Under the pieces are notes generated by a model. The model saw only the letters and a list, made by a program, of their open reading frames with translations. It was not told the origin of the DNA and did not search any database. A program made the position numbers and the translations under genes. From Linnemannia hyalina (Eukaryota > Mortierellomycota > Mortierellomycetes > Mortierellales > Mortierellaceae), in contig JAHRHY010000006.1 of assembly GCA_019671135.1 (NCBI GenBank), positions 124,001-188,000 of the forward strand: DNA of 64,000 bases, read 5' to 3'. This document shows, piece by piece, positions 57,500 to 64,000 of the stretch (positions within the stretch are counted from its first letter, which is position 1; each line of letters opens with the position of its first letter).

Positions 57500-58996
57500 T
57501 TAACGATCAAAGGTACAAATGTCCCTCTTCTCAAATATCCCCTTCAAAATGGCATGCGTCTGTGAGTTCTTTGAAAGTTTCCCCGACACTTCTCGGAGTT
57601 CGGGCCAGTTCTCAAGCATCCATTCAATCTCCTGAACCCTCATCGTTTGCACTGTGCCACGAAATTCAACGGCATACAGGCTCTTCATCCCTGCAAGACA
57701 ATCCAGGCCAGAATCCAGTCGCAATTGAAGTGCTCCCCGAGATCCCAGGTCCCTCACAAGGTCGTCATTGAGGTCGTACAGAGAATCGTCCCCGATATCG
57801 AGTTCCTCGAGCTTTACCAGTTTTGAAAGTTGTTCGAAAACAAGCTTGTCAGCATCTGGGTGCTCTCGATCGCGTGTAATGTAGACTTTGAGCCTCGTTA
57901 GACCAAGACAGACCCAGGCTCGACGGGCGGGTTCACTCTGCCGCAGATCACTGGCTGTAAGAAAAGGTGCCGAAAGATCCTCCAGAAGCGGGCATCCTGA
58001 CAGAACCGAGAGAACCATCTCGCTTGTGAATAATGTACATCCATTCAAGTCGAGGATGCTCAAGGAGGCAAAGTGTCGTTCCTGCAGCCGACCAAAGCTC
58101 AGCTCTGACAAGTATCTATTGGGAAATCGAAGGACGTGCAAGGGCGGCAGGTGTTGGAGAATGAGAGCCGATTTATCATCCTTGAATTTGGTTCCTATTA
58201 GTTGGAACGACTCTAGGTTTGGCCATGTATTTTGACGGATCGCTTCAACCAGCCTCCTGCTCGGGAAGCGAGCGATACTTGTCCGCCATTCCAGGGCTGT
58301 GAGGTTCGGACAGCGCATTATCCAGGTGAGTTGTCCTTCTTGTCCAATGCTGTGTCTAAAGTAAGGAGTCAGTTGATGGGTCAGTCGTTTGAGCCGAGGG
58401 AAAGGAGTTGCCGGCAGTTCGTTTGTCGTAAGGATGTCGAATCCTATGAGCTCCAATTCTTCGAACCGAGAACACGCCTTCCAGAAGGCTTGCATAGACG
58501 GGTTATCCGTCGGATCCATACGAGTGACTGCAAGTCGTCGAGGGTTCTCGAGGGTGGAAAAGATAGTCTCCCAGAGCTGTACGGAAGGACAATGAACTGC
58601 ATTGGTCAGGGTCAGGTTCTGGATCCTTGGGCAGAGACGGATAATCGATGCAAAGTAGTCGTTTCGATCTGGTGGAGGGACAGTGCCATGAAAAGCGGTG
58701 GGCCAGGAGAGGAACCCAAAGGAGAGGCTGGTAAGGGCAGGGAAAGGGATGGTGTAGTCTTGGGAGATGGTGGAGAGGTAGGTAAGAGTATGGACAAAGT
58801 GTGCGTGTTCCTTTAGGATGCTGACGTCGACTGGCGTTAACCCTCTTCGTGCAGGGAGGATGAGTTGGTCCCAGAGGCGGCAGGCAAGGGCTTTGCGCAG
58901 AGTGCGACAGGTGCTGGCGACCGCGATGATGTCTTCCTTGAAAATGAATGTGCCGATGAGGAGGATTATCTCCATGGGGAGATCAGAGATATTCAT
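57500..58996 (-). CDS. F-box/LRR protein, intact, 498 aa
   Basis: The single-exon product has an F-box (ISDLPMEIILLIGTFIFKED, VASTCRTLRKALACRLWDQL) and then a series of leucine-rich repeats (CPRIQNLTLTNAVHCPS, NPRRLAVTRM, CPNLTALEWRTSIARFPS, HFASLSILDLNGCTLF, LVKLEELDIGDDSLYDL, WMLENWPELREVSGKLSKN). The second ATG (58996) fits the F-box start best; an ATG one codon upstream is also in frame. It is the first of four tandem minus-strand paralogues. It probably acts as a substrate receptor of an SCF ubiquitin ligase. Confidence 0.82.
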   Translation of the reverse strand: MNISDLPMEIILLIGTFIFKEDIIAVASTCRTLRKALACRLWDQLILPARRGLTPVDVSILKEHAHFVHTLTYLSTISQDYTIPFPALTSLSFGFLSWPTAFHGTVPPPDRNDYFASIIRLCPRIQNLTLTNAVHCPSVQLWETIFSTLENPRRLAVTRMDPTDNPSMQAFWKACSRFEELELIGFDILTTNELPATPFPRLKRLTHQLTPYFRHSIGQEGQLTWIMRCPNLTALEWRTSIARFPSRRLVEAIRQNTWPNLESFQLIGTKFKDDKSALILQHLPPLHVLRFPNRYLSELSFGRLQERHFASLSILDLNGCTLFTSEMVLSVLSGCPLLEDLSAPFLTASDLRQSEPARRAWVCLGLTRLKVYITRDREHPDADKLVFEQLSKLVKLEELDIGDDSLYDLNDDLVRDLGSRGALQLRLDSGLDCLAGMKSLYAVEFRGTVQTMRVQEIEWMLENWPELREVSGKLSKNSQTHAILKGIFEKRDICTFDR

Positions 58997-59581
58997 CATG
59001 GTTCCTGAAAGTTAATAGAAGGCTGGTGAGTGTTGGGAGGGGTGAGTCAGGTTGCGGAAGAAAGAAGCGAGAATGAAAAGGTGGAGAGGGAAGAGAGAAG
59101 GGGGAGAATTGAGGGTGTACTTTCTTCGTATTTATCTGAGTTTGCTCTCTTTTTGAGTCCGTGGAATTGCGCTGCTGTTCGCAAGTTGAATAATGCGCAG
59201 AGTAGTCAGAGTGACTCCAAAGAGAAACAGCACCACGCGCACATAACAAAAAGAACACAATGAAGGTTTGAACAGGAATGATGCGATCGATGGGCGTTTC
59301 CTTCCCAGAGAATTAAAAGAGAAAAGGAACTGTCGAGAGAAGTCAGCCGCGTGCACTACCAGCTCCAAGGCCGCTACATGCTTATCGCTGACTTTGAATG
59401 CCCCTCTAGAGATTAAGTCCTCTAAGCATTTGAGTGCCTACATCCAACATAAACCTGCATAATCCTCTCAACCCTTGGCCAGTGCTTCAATATCCATCCA
59501 ATATCTCGCTCTTCATCTGCTTTTTATGATGCGCAGAACAAACCATATCAATCATACCCGTAGTCGCATTCATTTATGGTC
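58997..59581. other. Spacer between F-box paralogues
   Basis: No gene. It holds the upstream region of the 57500 gene and the 3' region of the 59582 gene. Open frames on the plus strand are antisense shadows. Confidence 0.4.
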
Positions 59582-61114
59582 CTAAAATAAAGGATAATGA
59601 TGCTGTCTCGCTCCAACAACAATCCCTCGTCCTCGGACCAAAGCGCTCAACTCCTTTTCAGTACTAGCCACCTGCGAAAACTCCCCACACAACTCCTCAA
59701 GCTTTGGCCAACTCTGCAACATCCAATCAACATCAACAACTCTCATATTCTGGACAATCCCCGAAAACTTGGCCTTCTTCAGTCTTGTCAATGTCAAAAG
59801 TTGACCCAGTCCCGAGTCCAATCTCAATTGAGGCCCAGTTTGACGAGATGGGCTGAACCAATTCCTGGCATATGCTTCTGGGTACCGGGTCATGTCGAGT
59901 TCTTCCAGATGCGTCAGGGTCGATATATGTTTGAATAGCAGATGGTCATCGTCGCCGTCGTTATTATCGTGATCGTCGAACTCTTCGTCTTCACCGCGGC
60001 CGCTCCTGAAAGTGACTCGAAGGAGTGTCAATCCATGACAAGCCCAGGTTCCAGGGTGCCCTCGAAGGTCGGTTGTAGTTATACTGTACGCGTCCAACTC
60101 CTCCAGGCGAGGACATTTCTGCAGAGCCTCGAGTATCATCGGGCTCCTAAACGACGTACACTCTCTCACAGACAAAGTTCTCAGGTTATCAAAAACCCTC
60201 TCTCGAAGAATACCAAAACTTTCCGGTCCGAATATCGCAGAATCCACTCGCAGGTGCTTCAGCGATGGTGGCAGGTGGGTAAACACAACCCTCGCCATCG
60301 TCTCGTCCGTTCCTCGAACATCACCCAGACGGAGATCCTCCAGGTATGGCCAGACAGGGGGCTCCACATCCTCATGGACGTGTCCAATCGGGACCAGGCC
60401 TCCCCAGTGCAGCTTTATCAAATTAGAACACCTCCCCATCCACCTCCACAGACTTGGCATATTCTCTGGACACTCCGTCGCCGTATAATGCAACCTCCGA
60501 AGTCGCGAGCAGTCAAAACTCACATCCTTCGTAAGCGCACCCGATTGATCCCTGCCTATGTAATCAACTTGCTCAAACCGACCGCAGACCCTCCAGAACG
60601 CTCGTCCACTTCCACCCTCCATGACGGGTTTCATAACTGCATCCTCCTTACCCAGCTTGAGTCGTCTTGGGTTCTGGAGGGATGCAAAAATGGCGTTCCA
60701 AAAGCCCTCGTTGAGACTGAGATCCCGTGGAGTGATAATGACATCCTGAATGGTAGGGTTGAGTCGAAAAAAGTTGACCGAGTTGCGACACACCTCCTTT
60801 GCCTTGGCGATGGTCCGAACCGTGTTGTCGTGTTCAAAGACGAGGAGTCCTGGGTAGTGGATCAGGTAGTACTCAGTTTGGACCCTTCCTTTGAAACGAA
60901 TAGAGTGCACAAAGTGGGTGCGGTCCTTGAGTATGCCGAAGAAATCTGGAGGTGTGTGGCTGTGGACCGTGACATGTCTCCAAAGGCGTTGAGAAAAATG
61001 GTGATAGAGTTTTGAGGAAGTGAGAATGAGGGGCTTGAAGCTGTTGACCCCGGTGTCGAGGTAATCTCCAATAATGTCCAAGACCTCCACAGGGAGGTCA
61101 GTAATGCTAATCAT
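59582..61114 (-). CDS. F-box/LRR protein, intact, 510 aa
   Basis: The product starts MISITDLPVEVLDIIGDYLD with an F-box (SSKLYHHFSQRLWRHVTV), then leucine-rich repeats (NPRRLKLGKED, CSRLRRLHYTATECPENMPS, CSNLIKLHWGGLVP, VFDNLRTLSVRECTSF, CPRLEELDAYSITTTDL, LTHLEELDMTRYPEAYA, DWMLQSWPKLEELCGEFSQV). An acidic insert rich in Asp/Asn (EFDDHDNNDGDDD) lies in the C-terminal third and is absent from the paralogues. An upstream in-frame Met exists nine codons earlier (61141), but the F-box context favours 61114. It is the second member of the tandem set. Confidence 0.82.
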   Translation of the reverse strand: MISITDLPVEVLDIIGDYLDTGVNSFKPLILTSSKLYHHFSQRLWRHVTVHSHTPPDFFGILKDRTHFVHSIRFKGRVQTEYYLIHYPGLLVFEHDNTVRTIAKAKEVCRNSVNFFRLNPTIQDVIITPRDLSLNEGFWNAIFASLQNPRRLKLGKEDAVMKPVMEGGSGRAFWRVCGRFEQVDYIGRDQSGALTKDVSFDCSRLRRLHYTATECPENMPSLWRWMGRCSNLIKLHWGGLVPIGHVHEDVEPPVWPYLEDLRLGDVRGTDETMARVVFTHLPPSLKHLRVDSAIFGPESFGILRERVFDNLRTLSVRECTSFRSPMILEALQKCPRLEELDAYSITTTDLRGHPGTWACHGLTLLRVTFRSGRGEDEEFDDHDNNDGDDDHLLFKHISTLTHLEELDMTRYPEAYARNWFSPSRQTGPQLRLDSGLGQLLTLTRLKKAKFSGIVQNMRVVDVDWMLQSWPKLEELCGEFSQVASTEKELSALVRGRGIVVGARQHHYPLF

Positions 61115-61461
61115 GAGGTAAATATAAAAAGCAAGAAGCAAAAAGGAAAGAAGGGAAGAGTGAATGAAAAAATAGGTAAGAGTAAAGAAAGGAGAAAGTG
61201 AAAAATGGGGGTAGGAGAATGTAAAAGGAGAAAGAGGGTTTTGTGAGAGGAAAAGCCGCAGTATTTCTTTTTTCTGTCTACCGCAGTCTCTTTTCTTTTA
61301 TTGGCCTCGATATCAAACTCGTGCCCTTCGATTTCGCTTTTTTCCTCTTGTGAGCTGACTACCTTTTATATGATGAAGTGCTAATTTGTGAATAATGAAC
61401 TCTGCAAAACAAAGGTGGCATGAGAATGGGCATTGAGGTCCTGACTCACCCTATGCCTTTT
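61115..61461. other. Spacer between F-box paralogues, promoter-like
   Basis: No gene. Purine-rich on the plus strand just upstream of the 61114 start, as with the other copies. Confidence 0.4.
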
Positions 61462-62970
61462 TCATGATCTGTCAGAAAACAAGCCACTCAAGTGCTCATA
61501 AAGGCTCTCAATCGAATGTGTGTCCTGATCGCACACAACTCTTCGATCCACCAGCAACCCTATCAACCGCTCCTCAATATCCGTATCCGACGAAAGCTTT
61601 CCTGACAGCCTCGTAAGCAATGGCCAATGCTCCAACATCCACTCTACATCCTCGCTACTCAAACCCTGACCCGTAGATTCAATCTTGACGGTCCAGAGTC
61701 GTGTCAAGTTCGAGAGTTGCGCCAATCCCCTGTCCAATCGTAATTGAAGCAAAGGGTATTGCGGACCTTCCCAGGCGTCGTGCGGCGACCGACTAGTGTC
61801 AAACTCCTTTAGGTTTGTGAGTTTTGACAACTGCTCGAAAAACATCCTGTCCACCTCTGGGTCCGCAGGATCGGTCTCCAAGGCCACTCGAAGGCGCCTC
61901 AGTCCAAGACAGGCCCAGGGTCCAGGGTTCGCTCGAAGATCAAGGAACGACATTCTCCTTGTCTCAAACACCTCCAACGGTGCACAGTGCTGCAAGACCC
62001 CCAACACCATTTCGCCCGTAATACTCGACATGTTTTCCACACATAAAGTCCTTAAGCTGTCAAAGTGTCGCTCCCGAAGAAGGTCGAAAAAATGCGGTCC
62101 AAGGAATCCACGTGTCATTCTCAGGTGCGTCAACGGTCCAAGGCGGCCGAAAAACACTCTTGCAGCCTCATCATCACACCTCCCCATTTCCTCCAGGCTG
62201 AGATCCTCCAAGTGCGGCCAGACCGGCTTGTTGAATTCTCTCATGCCGAACTTTTCAAGGTCCGACCTGATATATGGCCAATGAAGCGTTGTCAGATTGG
62301 GGCATTTACGAAGCCACCTCCACAGTCCTTGCGTGCGTGCCGAAAGGTAACGTTTCTCGTCGCACTTAAAGCTCTTGAGTCGCACTGAACCATCAACAGC
62401 GGCATCATACACCTCCGCACATGAATCAAATCTACGCGTGTACTCAATCTCTTCAAAGCGTCTCCAGACCTCCCAGAACACAGGTTCACTCGAGCCTTCA
62501 CTACTGCTTCTTGCAAGATAGAGCCGTCTAGGGTTGTGAAGCGAGGTATGAATTGCGTCCCAAAAGTATTTGTTGAGGAAGAGATGTTTGGCGTTGATGG
62601 TGATGTCCTGAATCGATGAGTTGATACGGAAGAGATCGGCCAAGTTGAAGCACATGGCGCGCCCCTTTATATAGCAGTCCGAGTTGTCGAGCTGGAAGAA
62701 AATTAGTCTTGGGAAGGCGATCTGGTAAAACCCTTTGGAGACCGTGTCCTGGAATCGGAGGGAGAAGACCAAGTGGGCATGGTCCTAGAGGGTGGGTATG
62801 AACGCTGGGGGTGTGGTGGGCGTGATGGTAATTCGCCTCCAGACGAGGTGTTGGAAGTGGTGATGGGCCCATCTGGAGACAAGGATGAGAGGCACAATGG
62901 AAGCACTGTTGGTGAGGGCAAGTCCAATGTGTTCGAGGATCTCTCCTGGAAGGCCGGTGATGTATGTCAT
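61462..62970 (-). pseudogene. F-box/LRR gene broken by a single TAG
   Basis: The frame from the ATG at 62970 (MTYITGLPGEILEHIGLALT, then SRWAHHHFQHLVWRRITI) to the stop at 61462 is 503 codons with one TAG at 62785-62787. Flanking residues read FIPTL-stop-DHAHLVFSL, where paralogues read ILKDRTHFVHSI and ILKEHAHFVHTL, so the stop replaces a conserved Lys. The 436 codons after it are intact and full of LRR segments (CPNLTTLHWPYIRSDLEKFG, WPHLEDLSLEEMGRCDD, HFDSLRTLCVENMSSI, WMLEHWPLLTRLSGKLS). No Met suitable for restart without the F-box is near. Recent loss, polymorphism or sequence error are all possible. Confidence 0.8.
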
Positions 62971-63299
62971 GGGTGTGAATGTAAAGGAGACGAAAAGGGA
63001 GGAGCGAAGGGTGGAGAAGGACGTGTGAAGGAAAGTGAAGTAAGTCGAGAAGGAGGGCGCAAATATTTATGTGTTTGCACACCTTCAGCGCATGGATGAA
63101 GAGGGTTGATGATTCATATGCTGTAAGTTTTTGTGTTCGCTTTTTAAGTTGGTGATTGCTCGTTGGTCGGTCTTGTCATGACTCATTTTGGCACCAGACT
63201 GAATGGTTATTCGCATCCTTATACATAAGCGTGCGCAATGGTTGAAAGATAAAGGAATCATGTATTTTGTTCTTTCCCACGACGTAATTCCTTGCTGTT
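62971..63299. other. Spacer between F-box paralogues
   Basis: Nothing beyond the upstream region of the 62970 start and the 3' side of the last paralogue is seen. Confidence 0.4.
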
Positions 63300-64000
63300 T
63301 CACCAGCGCGACCAAAGGCTCTTGAGTATCGTCATCCGCAGAAATCGTTCCAGAAGTGTCTTAAGCACTGACCAATGACCCATCATCCACTCAATATCCT
63401 GCCTCCTCAAATCCTCCTCCACAGAAACGAACTTCACCCTTCTCAACCTCGTCAACATCAACAGTCGATCCAACCCCCCCATTCGGCCTCAACTGCGGCA
63501 ACACCTCGATCACTTTCACCTACCCTGAAAAGTTGTTCGTGTTGGAGTACCGACTAATGTCGAGTTCTTCCAGACATGTCAACCTCGACAGTTGGTCAAA
63601 CAACAAGCCAGTGGATCCTGCGAGGTCTCTCGGGTCGTATAGGAAGGTCGCTTGTAGGATTCGTAGACTGCGACAAGCCCAGGGTCGAGGATCTGACTGG
63701 ACGTCACGCAGGAAGAGGCGATGGATTCGAGGGACTTCTAATGGACACATCCAACCAGGACCTGTAATGACAGCTCGCTCTCGCACGACCCGAACCCTTT
63801 CACAGAGAGGGTCCATTAGGCTGTCGAATTGGCGATCGCGAAAGAGTCCGAATGACGTCGGACCAAAGCCCCCATAGGAAATTTCGAAATGCTTCAGCGA
63901 TGGTGAGAGGTGGTCCATCAGGACGAATAAGGTGGTCGTCGGAAGCGCTTACAAGGGCTAAGTAGACATACTCCAGGTGTGGCCAGCATCCAAGGCTAGT
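63300..64000 (-). pseudogene. Decayed F-box/LRR paralogue, 3' part, runs off right edge
   Basis: From the window edge the minus strand reads WPHLEYVYLALV and SDDHLIR, shifts frame near 63915 into MDHLSPSLKHFEISYGG and GLFRDRQFDSL, continues through DPRPWACRSLRILQATFLYD and LTCLEELDISRYSNTNN, then hits a stop at 63520. It resumes in another frame as RLLMLTRLRRVKFVSVEEDL and DIEWMMGHWSVLKTLLERFL, ending at 63300. Order and motifs match the C-terminal two thirds of the neighbours. At least two frameshifts show that it is non-functional. The F-box would lie beyond the window. Confidence 0.75.

Noticed and set aside
61462..62772. A 436-codon gene starting after the TAG
   Set aside because: The frame after the TAG begins without an ATG near the conserved start and lacks the F-box; it is the C-terminal part of the broken 503-codon gene.

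Overview
The window is eukaryotic and fungal. Genes are split by short introns of about 45-270 nt with GTAAGT/GTACGT-type donors, CTAAC/CTGAC-like branch sites and TAG/CAG acceptors. Intergenic DNA is rich in pyrimidine tracts and homopolymer runs. The mix of families (a NACHT-WD40 NLR, large F-box/leucine-rich paralogue arrays, a lineage-restricted 'ILWNDI' domain family, and a TnpB/Fanzor-like transposase remnant) resembles what I remember of Mortierellomycotina (Mortierella sensu lato). That assignment is inference from family recall, not a search.

Layout. 1-8 kb: the 5' end of an unidentified gene, a decayed coding frame whose stops all look like CAG/CAA to TAG/TAA changes, an acidic Tyr/Asp-repeat protein, diverged repeats, a hAT-like MITE and a broken TnpB/Fanzor-like transposase fragment. 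8-16 kb is accessory: two small secreted proteins (one with a Cys-rich tail, one betagamma-crystallin-like), a small unknown protein, several minisatellites, and a protein joining an ADP-ribosyltransferase-like domain to five zinc-knuckle-like repeats, flanked by 44-bp direct repeats. 16.3-19.5 kb: a degraded NACHT-WD40 NLR.

21.8-47.5 kb is a core block. It holds a PP2A B55 regulatory subunit (8 exons reconstructed, 440 aa), an 848-aa lineage-specific protein, a CDC14 phosphatase (4 exons, 1,230 aa), a 692-aa low-complexity protein, an ESA1/KAT5-type MYST acetyltransferase (8 exons, 793 aa) and a 184-aa SET/post-SET protein divergent from ESA1. PP2A-B55 and CDC14 both act in mitotic exit in yeast, and ESA1 and SET proteins modify chromatin.

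48.5-64 kb is accessory again: two minimal single-domain ILWNDI genes, a plus-strand tandem trio of F-box-like genes (one decayed, one intact, one with a single nonsense codon), a Tc1/mariner-like MITE, an unidentified decayed fragment, and a minus-strand tandem set of four F-box/LRR genes (two intact, one with a single nonsense codon, one decayed and running off the end). The accessory parts show active duplication and decay. The most novel-looking items are the ART plus zinc-knuckle protein and the ILWNDI family.
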